In this document: positions 18,101 through 27,708 of the stretch, piece by piece
Numbering within the stretch: the stretch's first letter is position 1
Layout of the letters: each line of letters opens with the position of its first letter
Assembly (NCBI RefSeq): GCF_014206815.1
Contig: NZ_JACHNP010000001.1
Coordinates: forward strand, 400,456 to 464,455
From: Xanthomonas sp. F10
Lineage (GTDB): Bacteria > Pseudomonadota > Gammaproteobacteria > Xanthomonadales > Xanthomonadaceae
Length of the DNA: 64,000 bases
Direction: 5' to 3'
The notes under the pieces: generated by a model
Seen by the model: the letters and a program-made list of their open reading frames with translations, nothing else
Told to the model about the DNA's origin: nothing
Databases searched by the model: none
Translations under genes and position numbers: made by a program

Positions 18101-19435
18101 TCATTTGCCCGGCTTCGGCGTCACCCGCCACACCACGTTGCCGACGTCGTCGGCGACCAGCAGCGCGCCGGGCTTGTCCACCGCCACGCCGACCGGGCGG
18201 CCCTGCGCGCGGCCCTCGGCGTCGAGGAAGCCGGTCAGCACGTCCTGCGGCTTGCCGCTGGGCTTGCCGTTGGCGAAGGGCACGTAGATCACCTTGTAGC
18301 CGGACGGCGGATCGCGGTTCCAGGAGCCGTGCTGGCCGATGAAGGCACCGCCGCGGTAGGTCGGCGGCAACAGGGCGCCCTCGTAGAAGGCCAGGCCCAG
18401 CGAGGCGGTGTGCGCGCCCAGCGCATAGTCGGGCTTGATCGCGCTGGCCACCATCTCCGCATTCTGCGGCTGCACGCGCTCGTCCACGTGCTGGCCGTAA
18501 TAGCTGTACGGCCAGCCATAAAAGCCGCCCTCGCGCACCGAGGTCAGGTAATCGGGCACCAGATCGCTGCCGAGCTCGTCGCGTTCGTTGACCACGGTCC
18601 ACAGCGTGTCGGTACCCGGCTGCCAGGCCAGGCCGACCGGATTGCGCAGGCCGCTGGCGAACACGCGGGTGGCGCCGCTGGCCGCGTCCACCTCGAGGAT
18701 CGCGGCGCGGTTGAGCTCCTGCTCCATGCCGTTCTCGGCGACATTGCTGTTGGAGCCGACGCCCACATACAGCTTCTTGCCGTCGCGGCTGGCCAGCAGG
18801 CTCTTGGTCCAGTGGTGGTTGATGCCACCGGGCAGATTGGCGACGAAGCTGGGCGCGGCGGTGATCTGCGTATCGCCGTCCTTGTACGGGAAGCTGACCA
18901 GGGCATCGGCATTGGCGATGTACAGGCGGTCGCCGACCAGGGCCATGCCGAACGGCGAATACAAACCCTTGAGGAACTGGGTGCGCACCTCGGCGACGCC
19001 GTCGCCGTCGGCATCGCGCAGCAGGGTGATGCGGTTGGCGCTGGGCACGGTGGCGCCGGCCTTGGACATCATCGCGCCCTGGATCTTGTCGCGCAGGCCG
19101 CTGCTCTCCTTTTCCGGCGCCGGCGGCTCGGCGGTCTCGGCGACCAGCACGTCGCCGTTGGGCAGCACGTACAGCCAGCGCGGATGGTCGAGATCACGGG
19201 CGAAGGCCTGCACCGCCAGGTCGGCGGCGGGCACCGGCGCGGCGCCATCGGCCCAGCGCTTGACCTCGGCGATCTTGACCGTGGGGATCATGCGCTTGAC
19301 CGGATCGGGCAGCACCGGATCCGGTCCCATGCCGTCCTCGATGGGGTGCTTGGCGGTGTCGCCGCAGGCGGCGAGCAGGGCGGCGCTGAGCGCACACAAC
19401 ACCCAACGGGCACGAATCGGCGAAGACATGGCCAT
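18101..19435 (-). CDS. PQQ-dependent sugar dehydrogenase-like lipoprotein
   Basis: The product (444 residues) resembles the soluble glucose / sorbosone dehydrogenase beta-propeller family, which oxidises sugars using PQQ. A lipoprotein signal ends in LLAAC. The propeller shows [59 protein letters not shown] and [13 protein letters not shown]. The histidine at the start of HWTK and the asparagine in GLRNP match family active-site blocks. I chose the ATG at 19435; an ATG two codons later is possible. I see no PQQ synthesis genes here, so the cofactor is inferred. Confidence 0.85.
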   Translation of the reverse strand: MAMSSPIRARWVLCALSAALLAACGDTAKHPIEDGMGPDPVLPDPVKRMIPTVKIAEVKRWADGAAPVPAADLAVQAFARDLDHPRWLYVLPNGDVLVAETAEPPAPEKESSGLRDKIQGAMMSKAGATVPSANRITLLRDADGDGVAEVRTQFLKGLYSPFGMALVGDRLYIANADALVSFPYKDGDTQITAAPSFVANLPGGINHHWTKSLLASRDGKKLYVGVGSNSNVAENGMEQELNRAAILEVDAASGATRVFASGLRNPVGLAWQPGTDTLWTVVNERDELGSDLVPDYLTSVREGGFYGWPYSYYGQHVDERVQPQNAEMVASAIKPDYALGAHTASLGLAFYEGALLPPTYRGGAFIGQHGSWNRDPPSGYKVIYVPFANGKPSGKPQDVLTGFLDAEGRAQGRPVGVAVDKPGALLVADDVGNVVWRVTPKPGK

Positions 19436-19509
19436 GCGTCTTGGATATCCGGGAACACGGGGGAACCCCGATGATGCCCAGCCATGGCCCGGAAAAAGTG
19501 AAAGATGCG

Positions 19510-19830
19510 TCAAGAGGCGTCGCCGCGCGGATCGATGTCCCAGGGCCGCGCCGGCAGCTGGCGCACGCTGCGGATTTCGTCCAGCCACAGGTAGTGGTGC
19601 TCGGCGGGATCGTCCAGCCCGTCGATGCGCACCTGCGCATTGCTGCCTTCCTGCTCGTTGGCATCGCGGAACAGCTGGATGCTGGGACGGATCGTCACCG
19701 TACCGAGGAAGGTGCTGCCGTCCTCGAGTTCGATGCGCACGTTGGACTGCTCCGGCAGTTGCTTGGCCAGTTCTTCCAGTGCCTGGATCTGCGCCTGGTC
19801 GGTGTGGACACGCTTGGCGTACTTGGTCAT
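19510..19830 (-). CDS. DUF3247 Sm-like fold protein
   Basis: The 106-residue product begins [20 protein letters not shown] and holds [16 protein letters not shown] followed by [12 protein letters not shown], which match DUF3247. A Xanthomonas campestris member of this family has a solved structure with a variant Sm-like motif; no RNA ligand is established to my knowledge. The ATG at 19830 fits. The gene lies between the sugar dehydrogenase and a hybrid kinase, all on the minus strand, with short gaps. Confidence 0.85.
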   Translation of the reverse strand: MTKYAKRVHTDQAQIQALEELAKQLPEQSNVRIELEDGSTFLGTVTIRPSIQLFRDANEQEGSNAQVRIDGLDDPAEHHYLWLDEIRSVRQLPARPWDIDPRGDAS

Positions 19831-19903
19831 CGGTGGACTCCGTGCGAGGGACGTTCCACCGTAGCGCCGCCGGCGTGAGCCGGCGGGCAAGAGCGCAGCT
19901 GCC

Positions 19904-21907
19904 CTAGCGCTGCCGCGCGAAGCGTACCGCCGAGACCAGTTGCGCCACGCTGTAGGGCTTGGCCAGGTGCTCCTGGAAGCCGGACTGCAGCGCGCGCTGG
20001 CGATCATCGGCACGCGCCAGCGCGGTCACTGCCACCGCCGGCAGTTCGTCCGCGCCCAGACCCATGTTCTCGCGCACGGTGCGGATCAGGCCATAGCCGT
20101 CCATGCCCGGCATGCCGATGTCGGTGACCATCACATCGATCGCGGCATGGCCGCCGCCGTCGAGCACCTCCAGCGCCTCGCTGGCCGAGCCCACCGCGAC
20201 CACGTCGGCGCCCTGCTCCTCGAGCAGGCGCCGCAGGTAGTCGAGCATGTCCGGCTGGTCCTCCACCGCCAGCAGGCGCACGCCCTTGAGCGAATACGCC
20301 TCGACCACCTGCTCGGCCATCGCGAACGCGCGCACTTCGCGCAGCGGGCGCGAGCCCGGCGCGTCGCGGTGCAGCGGCAGGCGCACGGTGAACACCGAGC
20401 CGCAGCCACGGCCTTCGCTGGCCGCGCTGATCTGCCCGCCGTGCATCTCCACCAGTTGCTGCACGATCGCAAGGCCCAGGCCCAGGCCGCCGTGCAGGCG
20501 CGTGGTGGTGCTGTCGGCCTGGCGGAAGCGGCCGAACAGATGCGGCAGGAATTCCGGCGGGATGCCGTCGCCGGAATCGCGCACCGCCACGCTGACATGC
20601 TCGCCATCGTCCTCGAGGTCGATCGCCAGGGCAATGCGCCCGTGCGCGGGGGTGAACTTGATCGCGTTGGACAACAGGTTCCAGAACACCTGCTGCAGGC
20701 GCGTGGCGTCGCCCAGCACCATGCACGGCTGCGAGGGCGCCTGCAGGGTCAGTGCCTGGTCCTTGCCTTCGGCCACCGGCTCCTGCGCACGCATCGCCTC
20801 GCGCACCTGCTCGGCCAGGTCCAGCGCCTCCACTTCCAGTTGCACCTTGCCCAGCAGCATGCTGCTGAGATCGAGCATGTCCGAGATCAGCCGTTGCTGC
20901 GCGCGCGCGCTGCTGGCGATCACCGACAGGCCCTTGCTGCTCGGATCGCCCGGCGGCAGCCGCTGCAGCAGCAGATCGCTCCAGCCGAGGATGGTGGTCA
21001 GCGGCGTGCGCAGTTCGTGCGACAGCGTCGCCAGGAACTCGTCCTTGAGCCGCGCCATGCTCTCGGCGGCGTTGCGCGCGCTGCGCTCGGATTCCAGCAG
21101 TTGCTCCCGCGCCAGTTCGATGTCGCGGCGTTCGGTGACGTCCGGGCTGCTGCCGGCCAGGCCGATGAACTGGCCCTCGGCGGAATAGCGCGGCATCGCG
21201 GTCATTTCCAACCAGCGCCATTCGCCATCGTGGCGGCGCGCGCGCACCAGCGCGCGCAGGTTGCGCTGGTCGTGCAGCGCGCTGCGCAGCTCGTAGGCGA
21301 ACACGCCCACGTCCTCCGGATGCAGCACGTCGCCCCAGCCCGGGCGCGCCCCGTCGGTGTCCAGATCGATGCCGAAGAATTCGGCATAGGCGGTGTTGGT
21401 GAAGCGCAGTTCGCCATGAGCGTCCAGCACCCACACCGGCATCGGCAGGCCCTCGGCCAGTGCGCTGAAGCGCGCCTCGCTCTCGGCGAGGTCGCGCTCC
21501 ATACGCTTGCGCTCGGTGATGTCGAGGAACTGCACGGCGACCAGGTGCTGCTCGGGCGCGCCGATGCGGAAAGCATCCACCGTCCACCAACGGGCCAGCG
21601 GCGTGGAGAAATTCTCGAACTTGGCCGAGCGTCCGCTCAGCGCCACCTCGCCATACAGCCGGAACCAGTGCTCCTCATGGGTCGGCGCCAGGTCGCGCAT
21701 GCGTCGGCCGAACGCGTCGTGCAACCCGGTTTCGCGCTCGAACGCCTGATTGACCTCCAGAAAAACGTAGTCCACCGCGCGCTGAGTCTCGTCGAACAGA
21801 ACCTGGATCACGCAGAAGCCGGCGTCGATCTTGTCGAAGATCTCGCGGTAATGCAGATCCGTCGCCTTCACGAGCGGAGACGAGGTGGTGTCGGGGCTGG
21901 CATGCAT
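19904..21907 (-). CDS. PAS-containing hybrid histidine kinase with C-terminal receiver
   Basis: The 667-residue protein is predicted to be cytoplasmic, with no membrane helix. Domains in order: PAS 1 (about 20-135), PAS 2 (about 140-260, ending SSPDVTERR), dimerisation/phosphoacceptor domain with H297 in SHELRTPLT, ATPase domain with N box NLLSNAIKF and G box GLGLGLAIV, and a receiver (about 545-665) with phosphoacceptor D596 in VTDIGMPGMDG. Such proteins pass phosphate to a separate partner. No response regulator gene is adjacent, so the partner is unknown. Confidence 0.93.
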   Translation of the reverse strand: MHASPDTTSSPLVKATDLHYREIFDKIDAGFCVIQVLFDETQRAVDYVFLEVNQAFERETGLHDAFGRRMRDLAPTHEEHWFRLYGEVALSGRSAKFENFSTPLARWWTVDAFRIGAPEQHLVAVQFLDITERKRMERDLAESEARFSALAEGLPMPVWVLDAHGELRFTNTAYAEFFGIDLDTDGARPGWGDVLHPEDVGVFAYELRSALHDQRNLRALVRARRHDGEWRWLEMTAMPRYSAEGQFIGLAGSSPDVTERRDIELAREQLLESERSARNAAESMARLKDEFLATLSHELRTPLTTILGWSDLLLQRLPPGDPSSKGLSVIASSARAQQRLISDMLDLSSMLLGKVQLEVEALDLAEQVREAMRAQEPVAEGKDQALTLQAPSQPCMVLGDATRLQQVFWNLLSNAIKFTPAHGRIALAIDLEDDGEHVSVAVRDSGDGIPPEFLPHLFGRFRQADSTTTRLHGGLGLGLAIVQQLVEMHGGQISAASEGRGCGSVFTVRLPLHRDAPGSRPLREVRAFAMAEQVVEAYSLKGVRLLAVEDQPDMLDYLRRLLEEQGADVVAVGSASEALEVLDGGGHAAIDVMVTDIGMPGMDGYGLIRTVRENMGLGADELPAVAVTALARADDRQRALQSGFQEHLAKPYSVAQLVSAVRFARQR

Positions 21908-22071
21908 GACGGAGTAGCTCTGAAAGCGGCCTACGGCAACGGAGTGAAGACGGTGCCCGGCATCCGCGGCGCAACAACGGCGCGCGAGGAACGGCGAGGC
22001 GGAACCCCCATCTTGTTAAGCGACTCCGCCGCCGTCAAGCCGCGACTTCCGCCGCGCCTGCCCGACCCGGC

Positions 22072-22320
22072 TCACCAGAAGAAGGCGACCACCAAGACGA
22101 TGCCCAGCAGCGACAGGCCGATGCCGGCCAACACCATCCACTGGGTCAGGCGCGCATTGCGCAAGGCCTGTTCTTCCAGCCAGCGCTCGGCTTCCTCGCG
22201 CCACGCCGGCGGCGGCGAGGCCTCCAGCAACTGCTGCACGCGTGCCGCCCCCAACCGCCGGCATTGCCGGCGGCATTCTTCGGGAACCACGGTGCGCTCG
22301 GGCGCGCTGACGACGGACAT
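22072..22320 (-). CDS. Small tail-anchored membrane protein, unknown
   Basis: The 82-residue product has an arginine- and glutamate-rich soluble part (VPEECRRQCRRLGAARVQQLL) and one C-terminal membrane helix (TQWMVLAGIGLSLLGIVLVV). I do not recognise the family. I chose the ATG at 22320. It lies 19 bases downstream of the next gene in the same direction and is likely cotranscribed with it. Confidence 0.65.
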   Translation of the reverse strand: MSVVSAPERTVVPEECRRQCRRLGAARVQQLLEASPPPAWREEAERWLEEQALRNARLTQWMVLAGIGLSLLGIVLVVAFFW

Positions 22321-22339
22321 GACGACGTTCCTGAATTGC

Positions 22340-22810
22340 TCAGCCGAGCGTGAAACGCGGCGCGTCGCTGGCGAGCTCGTGTTCCACCGCCATCCGCGCC
22401 AATCGCGTGTAGTTGGCGCGCGGGCCGGCACCACGGCCGACGATCAGGCCGAGGTATTCCAGGCCCGTCCACACCCGCGCCTTCCACTCCACGCCGTGCT
22501 CGGCCAGCACCAGCGTCAGCGTGTAGCGGAAGCTTTGCCCCTGCGGACTGCGGTAGTGATAGCTGGGCGGGAACTGCACGGCCACATCGCGTGCCTCGCC
22601 GAGCGAGACCAGGTAACGCCGCAACAGCTGGCGCACGTCGTCGCCAGGGTTCAGGCGCAACTGCCGCGCGGCGTCGTCCAGGTTGGCCTGGTGCTCGACG
22701 AAGGCGGCCGCACCGCTGGCCGGGCTGTGCCCGTGGCGCTTGGCCCAGTCGATGAACTGCAGGCGCACATCGCTGCCGGTGTGGGCCTGGTGGAACAACG
22801 GCGTCTTCAT
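22340..22810 (-). CDS. Conserved hypothetical protein
   Basis: The 156-residue soluble product is unrecognised. It has no signal peptide. It contains SDVRLQFIDWAKRHGHSPASG, FPPSYHYRSPQG and VEWKARVWTGLEYLGLIVGR, with a mixed alpha/beta look. The ATG at 22810 has GGGGA about 7 bases upstream. It forms a probable two-gene unit with the small membrane protein after it. The 192-base gap to 23003 holds the divergent promoters. Confidence 0.65.
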   Translation of the reverse strand: MKTPLFHQAHTGSDVRLQFIDWAKRHGHSPASGAAAFVEHQANLDDAARQLRLNPGDDVRQLLRRYLVSLGEARDVAVQFPPSYHYRSPQGQSFRYTLTLVLAEHGVEWKARVWTGLEYLGLIVGRGAGPRANYTRLARMAVEHELASDAPRFTLG

Positions 22811-23002
22811 GCGATCCCCGCGTCACTCGAGTGGCATCCATCCTCGCGCGCGCACCGTGAAGCAGGCGGCGAGGCGATGTGAGCCGTCCGTCATGCCGCG
22901 GCGGATGAATCGGCGGCCAACGCTCGCCGCCGCGTGCCTCGCCGCGATTGCGGGCGCGCCGGCGCAGGCACACACTGGGCGTACGCCTCCTGGAGATCCG
23001 CC

Positions 23003-23572
23003 ATGAAGATCCGCTATGCCTGGACGGCGCTGGCTGCTGCCTGCCTGTGGGCGGGCGGCGCCTCCGCCGAGATCCGCAACGTCACCGACCCGCAGGCCCC
23101 GCGCAGCCTCACCAGCGACGGCCCGGTGCAGGTCAGTTGGGCCGATCCGGCCACCTTCAGCGAACTGCGGCAGAGCCGCAATCGCTGGGAAGCCGAACGC
23201 GGCGACTGGGTGCAGGACCTGGCCGCCTACCTGCAGAAGCAGGCCGCCAAGCAACTGCAGCCCGGCCAGCGCCTGGACATCAAGCTGACCGACATCAAGC
23301 GCGCCGGCGACTACGAGCCCTGGCACGGCCCGAACTGGAACGACGTGCGGGTGATGCGCGACCTGTACCCGCCGCGGATCAGCCTCGACTTCACCCTGTA
23401 CGGCGCCGACGGCCAGGTGCTGGCTCAGGGCCAGCCGAAGCTGATGGACCCGAGCTATCTGTACAACAGCTCGGTCGGCCTGAGCACCGATCCGCTGCGC
23501 TACGAAAAGCGCATGCTCGACGACTGGCTGCGCCGCCAGTTGCGCAAGGACAGCGCGGTCGCCGAACGCTGA
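23003..23572 (+). CDS. DUF3016 family periplasmic protein
   Basis: The 189-residue product has a signal peptide ending AGGASA. The mature part shows VSWADPATFSELR, then LQPGQRLDIKLTDIKRAGDYEPW, then DVRVMRDLYPPRISLDFTLY, which match DUF3016. The function is unknown. The ATG at 23003 follows TGGAG at 22991. It is convergent with alr, with a GC-rich hairpin between. Confidence 0.88.
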   Translation: MKIRYAWTALAAACLWAGGASAEIRNVTDPQAPRSLTSDGPVQVSWADPATFSELRQSRNRWEAERGDWVQDLAAYLQKQAAKQLQPGQRLDIKLTDIKRAGDYEPWHGPNWNDVRVMRDLYPPRISLDFTLYGADGQVLAQGQPKLMDPSYLYNSSVGLSTDPLRYEKRMLDDWLRRQLRKDSAVAER

Positions 23573-23583
23573 GGCAGCACGCG

Positions 23584-23608
23584 CGGCGCCGGTAGCGCGC
23601 CGGCGCCG
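23584..23608. terminator. GC-rich hairpin between convergent genes
   Basis: A 9-bp stem (CGGCGCCGG/CCGGCGCCG) with a 7-base loop and no T-run. Its place 11 bases after the DUF3016 stop and 12 before the alr end suggests a bidirectional terminator, but this is inferred from position. Confidence 0.55.
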
Positions 23609-23619
23609 TCAGGCACGGC

Positions 23620-24693
23620 TCACCCGCCGAGGTAGACCCGCGGCGCGCGCTTGAGGCCGCACAGCAGCCGATAGGCGCTGGACGCGCAGCGCCCGGCCAA
23701 CGCATCGATGCGCGGCTGTTCGCCCCACAACTGCACCTCGCTGCCGAGCCCCGCCTGCGGGTGCTCGGTCAGGTCCACGGTCAGCATGTCCATGGACACG
23801 CGCCCGATCAGCTCGCCGGGCGTGCCGTCGATCAGCACCGGCGTGCCGTTAGGCGCGAACTGCGGATAACCGTCGGCATAGCCGATCGCCACCACCCCGA
23901 CCCGTGTCGGCCGCGCCGCGACGAAGCGTGCGCCGTAGCCGACCGGCTCGCCCGGCGCGATGTCGCGCACGGAAATGACCTTGGACTGCAGGGTCATCAC
24001 CGGACGCAGTTCGCCGGGCAGCGTGGCCGCTGCGGCGAACGGGTCGGCGCCGTACAGCATCAGCCCCGGCCGCCCCCAGTCGTTGCGCAACTCTGGCCAG
24101 CCGAGCAGCGCCGGCGAGTTGCACAGGCTGGTCTCGCCGGCCAGGCCGGCGGTGGCCTGGCGGAATATCTCCACCTGCTCGCGCGTGCGTGCGCTGTCCA
24201 GTTCGTCGGCGCGGGCGAAGTGGCTCATCAGCACCAGCCGCTCGACCTGCGGCAGCGCGCTCAGCCGCGCATGCGCGGCGCGGAATTCGTCCGGCGCCAG
24301 GCCCAGCCGGTGCATGCCGCTGTCCAGCTTCAGCCACAGGCACAGCGGCTGCGGCGCGGCGAAGGCGGCGATCGCCTCCACCTGCCAGGGCGAGGCCACC
24401 GCGCACCACAGCCGGTGTGTGGCGACCAGCGGCAGTTCCTCGGCGTCGAAGATGCCTTCCAGCAGCAGGATCGGCGCGGCGATGCCGGCCTGGCGCAGTT
24501 CCAGCGCCTCCTCGATGCAGGCCACCGCGAAGCCGTCGGCCTCGCCGTCCAGCGCGCGCGCGCAGGCCACCGCGCCGTGCCCGTAGGCATCGGCCTTGAC
24601 CACCGCCAGCGCCTTGCCGCCGCTCAGCCGGCGGGCCAGGCGGTAGTTGTGGCGCAGCGCGTCGAGGTCGATCAATGCACGGGCTGGGCGCAC
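23620..24693 (-). CDS. alr: Alanine racemase
   Basis: Alanine racemase interconverts L- and D-alanine for cell-wall synthesis and catabolism. The 357-residue product has the PLP lysine K33 in [10 protein letters not shown] and the second catalytic base Y253 in [18 protein letters not shown] and the C-terminal [12 protein letters not shown] are also family blocks. The start is the GTG at 24693 (reads [17 protein letters not shown]), inside the end of dadA: the genes overlap by 22 bases, so translation is coupled. With dadA it forms the catabolic L-alanine route via D-alanine. Confidence 0.95.
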   Translation of the reverse strand: MRPARALIDLDALRHNYRLARRLSGGKALAVVKADAYGHGAVACARALDGEADGFAVACIEEALELRQAGIAAPILLLEGIFDAEELPLVATHRLWCAVASPWQVEAIAAFAAPQPLCLWLKLDSGMHRLGLAPDEFRAAHARLSALPQVERLVLMSHFARADELDSARTREQVEIFRQATAGLAGETSLCNSPALLGWPELRNDWGRPGLMLYGADPFAAAATLPGELRPVMTLQSKVISVRDIAPGEPVGYGARFVAARPTRVGVVAIGYADGYPQFAPNGTPVLIDGTPGELIGRVSMDMLTVDLTEHPQAGLGSEVQLWGEQPRIDALAGRCASSAYRLLCGLKRAPRVYLGG

Positions 24694-25979
24694 GCGACGG
24701 CCTCGGCAACGGACGCGGCGGAACCGCGGGAGTAACGGAAGATGTCCAGGCCCTCGCCGCTGATCTGCGGCTGCCGCGAGACCATCAGGTCGGCCAGGTA
24801 GCGGCCCGAGCCGCAGGCCATGGTCCAGCCCAGCGTGCCGTGGCCGGTGTTGAGGAACAGGTTGCGGTAGCCGGTGGCGCCGACCACCGGCGTGCCGTCC
24901 GGGGTGGCCGGGCGCAGCCCGGTCCAGAACTCGGCCGCAGCCAGGTCGCCGCCGCGCGGGTACAGGTCGTTGACCACCTTCTCCAGGGTGGCGCGGCGCC
25001 GTGCCGGCCGCGACAGGTCGAAGCCGGCCAGTTCGGCCATGCCGCCGACGCGGATGCGCTCGTCGAAGCGGGTGATCGCCACCTTGTAGCTCTCGTCGAG
25101 GATGGTGGAGGTCGGCGCCAGCGCCGCGTCGCGGATCGGCAGGGTCAGCGAATAGCCCTTCAGCGGGTACACCGGCAGGCGGATGCCCAGCGGCGCCAGC
25201 AGGCCGGGCGAATAGCTGCCCAGCGCGACCACGTAGCGGTCGGCACGCTCCAGCCGGCCACCGATGCGCACGCCGTCGATGCGGTCGCCGTCGGCCTGCA
25301 GCGCCTCGATGGTCTCGCCCTGGCGGAACTGCACGCCGGCCGCGGCGGCCATCGCGGCCAGGCGCTGGGTGAACAGGCGGCAGTCGCCGGTCTGGTCGTT
25401 GGGCAGGCGCAACGCGCCGACCAGGGTCGCCGGCGCGCTGGCCAGGGCCGGCTCGACCCGGGCGATGCCGGCGCGGTCCAGCAGTTCGTAGGGCACGCCG
25501 TACTCGCGCAGCACCTCGATGTCCTTGGCCGCGCCGTCCAGTTGCTGCTGGGTGCGGAACAACTGGGTGGTGCCGAGCTGGCGGCCTTCGTAGGCGATAC
25601 CGGTCTCGGCGCGCAACTGGTCCAGGCAGTCGCGGCTGTACTCGGACAGGCGCACCATCCGCGCCTTGTTGATCGCGTAGCGCTCGGCGGTGCAGTTGCG
25701 CAGCATCTGCGCCAGCCACAGGTACTGCTGCAGGTCGGCGGTCGGCGTGATCGCCAGCGGCGCATGGCGCTGGAACAGCCATTTCAGCGCCTTCAGCGGC
25801 ACGCCGGGCGCCGCCCACGGCGACGCATAGCCAGGCGAGACCTGCCCGGCATTGGCGTAGCTGGTCTCCAGCCCGGCCGCCGGCTGGCGGTCGACCACCG
25901 TCACTTCGCAGCCGCTGCGGGCCAGATACCACGCCGTGGCCGTGCCGATCACACCGCTGCCGAGAACCAGAACCCGCAT
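24672..25979 (-). CDS. dadA: D-amino acid dehydrogenase small subunit
   Basis: DadA is an FAD enzyme at the inner membrane that deaminates D-alanine to pyruvate. The 435-residue product starts with the dinucleotide motif [20 protein letters not shown]. Further blocks are [19 protein letters not shown] and, near the end, [21 protein letters not shown]. The length is normal. The ATG at 25979 is clear. It shares an operon with alr, and the 136-base gap upstream separates it from a divergent Lrp-type regulator, the usual arrangement for dad control. Confidence 0.96.
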   Translation of the reverse strand: MRVLVLGSGVIGTATAWYLARSGCEVTVVDRQPAAGLETSYANAGQVSPGYASPWAAPGVPLKALKWLFQRHAPLAITPTADLQQYLWLAQMLRNCTAERYAINKARMVRLSEYSRDCLDQLRAETGIAYEGRQLGTTQLFRTQQQLDGAAKDIEVLREYGVPYELLDRAGIARVEPALASAPATLVGALRLPNDQTGDCRLFTQRLAAMAAAAGVQFRQGETIEALQADGDRIDGVRIGGRLERADRYVVALGSYSPGLLAPLGIRLPVYPLKGYSLTLPIRDAALAPTSTILDESYKVAITRFDERIRVGGMAELAGFDLSRPARRRATLEKVVNDLYPRGGDLAAAEFWTGLRPATPDGTPVVGATGYRNLFLNTGHGTLGWTMACGSGRYLADLMVSRQPQISGEGLDIFRYSRGSAASVAEAVACAQPVH

Positions 25980-26115
25980 GCGCCTACTCCGTTCGGATCA
26001 ATTCCCTGGCTGGATGGCGCCAGGGCAGAAGTTCGGTGCAGTATAGGCAGCACAACCCAGGATTTTCCCCTGATTTCCACCGGCCCAGCAGGCCAAACCC
26101 CTGAGACCCGCCCGC
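25980..26115. promoter_or_regulatory. Divergent dadA / lrp promoter region
   Basis: This spacer holds an inverted repeat CCCTGGC/GCCAGGG (26004-26010 and 26019-26025) next to an AT-richer stretch with TATAGG. By analogy with dad operons, the neighbouring Lrp-type protein probably binds here; the exact site is not proven by sequence alone. Confidence 0.5.
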
Positions 26116-26595
26116 ATGGCCGCACGCCTCCGCGAACTGGACAAGATCGACCGCAAGATCCTGCGCATCCTGCAGCAGGAAGGGCGCATCTCCTTCACCG
26201 AACTGGGCGAGCGGGTCGGCCTGTCGACCACGCCATGCACCGAGCGGGTGCGCCGGCTGGAACGCGACGGCGCCATCACCGGCTACTACGCGCGGCTGGA
26301 CCCGCACTACCTCAAGGCCAGCCTGCTGGTGTTCGTGGAGATCAGCCTGGCCTACAAGTCCGGCGACATCTTCGAGGAATTCCGCCGCGCCGCGCTGAAG
26401 CTGCCTAACGTGCTCGAGTGCCACCTGGTCTCGGGCGACTTCGACTACCTGCTCAAGGCCCGCATCAGCGAGATGGCGTCCTACCGGAAGCTGCTGGGCA
26501 GCACCCTGCTGACCCTGCCGCACGTGCGCGAATCCAAGAGCTACATCGTGATGGAAGAAGTGAAGGAAACGCTCAGCCTGCCGATCGCCGACTGA
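26116..26595 (+). CDS. Lrp/AsnC family regulator, probable dad regulator
   Basis: The 159-residue product has the N-terminal helix-turn-helix (LDKIDRKILRILQQEGRISF, then RVGLSTTPCTERVRRLE) and the C-terminal ligand-sensing domain (ASLLVFVEISLAYKSGDIF, then ECHLVSGDFDYLLKARI). It closely resembles Lrp/BkdR-type global regulators. Position, divergent from dadA-alr, suggests it senses alanine or leucine and controls that operon. The ATG at 26116 is well placed. Confidence 0.92.
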   Translation: MAARLRELDKIDRKILRILQQEGRISFTELGERVGLSTTPCTERVRRLERDGAITGYYARLDPHYLKASLLVFVEISLAYKSGDIFEEFRRAALKLPNVLECHLVSGDFDYLLKARISEMASYRKLLGSTLLTLPHVRESKSYIVMEEVKETLSLPIAD

Positions 26596-26616
26596 GCGTT
26601 TCGCGCGGGGTGCAGG

Positions 26617-26997
26617 TCAGGAGACCAGCAGCTTCTCCAGGTCGTCGCGCGAGGAATTGGCGTGGTTCTTGGCCAGTTCGGCCACCACCCGCTTCTGGAC
26701 CTCCTTGTGCAGCAGCGGCCGCAACTGCCCCAGCGTGTGCGGGTCGGCGACCAGCATCAGGTGCTCGACATCGCCGCGCAGGGCGTCCTGGTACAGGCGC
26801 TCGGCCACCTGCCGCACGAACCCGGCCTCATCCATGGTCATCGGCCGGTCGCCGTCCTCCACGCCTTCGATCGGCGCCGGGTTCAGCACCTCGGTCTGCT
26901 CCAGCAGCGCGGTCTCGCCCGCCAGGTTGACCCGGAACAGGCGCGCGCTGGCGCGGTCGGCGACGACGATCAGGGTGTTGTCGGGAAGCTTGCTCAT
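26617..26997 (-). CDS. Host attachment protein family (PF10116-like)
   Basis: The 126-residue product begins MSKLPDNTLIVVADRASARL and shows HLMLVADPHTLGQLRPLLHK, matching the family labelled 'protein required for attachment to host cells', which has an eRF1-like Rossmann fold. The name comes from early work in Agrobacterium; the biochemical role is uncertain. I chose the ATG at 26997 with AGGAG upstream. It is convergent with the Lrp gene. Confidence 0.85.
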   Translation of the reverse strand: MSKLPDNTLIVVADRASARLFRVNLAGETALLEQTEVLNPAPIEGVEDGDRPMTMDEAGFVRQVAERLYQDALRGDVEHLMLVADPHTLGQLRPLLHKEVQKRVVAELAKNHANSSRDDLEKLLVS

Positions 26998-27119
26998 CGG
27001 TTCTCCTGGCGAACATGGCGCCGCGCACATCGCGGCCGGTCCGCCAGTCTAGAAACCGATTTGTGAGGATGGCGGCCACGCGGCGTTCGCCACGCGTTCG
27101 CCGTCCGCGCGCCGGCACC

Positions 27120-27572
27120 TCAGTCCTGGATGCGCATTCCGTCGCCGCTGGGCACGGTGTCGTAGTAACGGCCGGTGCGCGTGTCCAGCGCGCGGTTCGG
27201 CCCGACCTGCATCGCCCCGGGGATCACCTGGCCGCTGCGATCGTAGAGGCGCACCGGGCGGCGCGCGGCCGGGTCGGCGACGCCGCCGGGCAGGGCAGGG
27301 CTGGCACGCTGATCTTGCGCCGGGGCCTGCGGCCGGTCGCCCAGGTTGGACGGGATCGGAGCGATCCTTGGCGCCGGAACGGGCGCTGGCTGCGGGCGCT
27401 GATCCAGGCCAGACGGTACCGGCGTCGCGCGTGGCGACGGCGGGAGCGCGCGCAGTGCGTTGGCGTCCCGGCTGGCAGGCGGCGTGCCCGGCACCGGTTG
27501 CAGGCCTTGTGCGACGGCCAGCGCTGGCGCGAGCAGGATGACGGCGGCGACAGGGAGGGAAAAGCGGGACAT
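27120..27572 (-). CDS. Secreted proline-rich hypothetical protein
   Basis: The 150-residue product has a signal peptide (SLPVAAVILLAPALAVAQG). A low-complexity Pro/Ala/Arg middle follows, with two near-repeats (ATPVPSGLDQRPQPAP and IAPIPSNLGDRPQAPA). It ends in a compact tail containing RPVRLYDRSGQVIPGAM and TGRYYDT. I do not recognise it. The ATG at 27572 is chosen because it opens the signal peptide; an in-frame ATG at 27587 adds five residues. Divergent from msrB. Confidence 0.7.
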   Translation of the reverse strand: MSRFSLPVAAVILLAPALAVAQGLQPVPGTPPASRDANALRALPPSPRATPVPSGLDQRPQPAPVPAPRIAPIPSNLGDRPQAPAQDQRASPALPGGVADPAARRPVRLYDRSGQVIPGAMQVGPNRALDTRTGRYYDTVPSGDGMRIQD

Positions 27573-27708
27573 GGGGCGGTCTCGCATGGACAGGGTGATC
27601 CCCACGCTACTCCAGTCGCCAGGTCGCGTCGATGCGACCGGCGGTGCGCTTGAAGCCGCGCCTGAAGCCCTCATGTTGTTTCCTCCTCCTCCAGCCCCGG
27701 GCCCCGCC

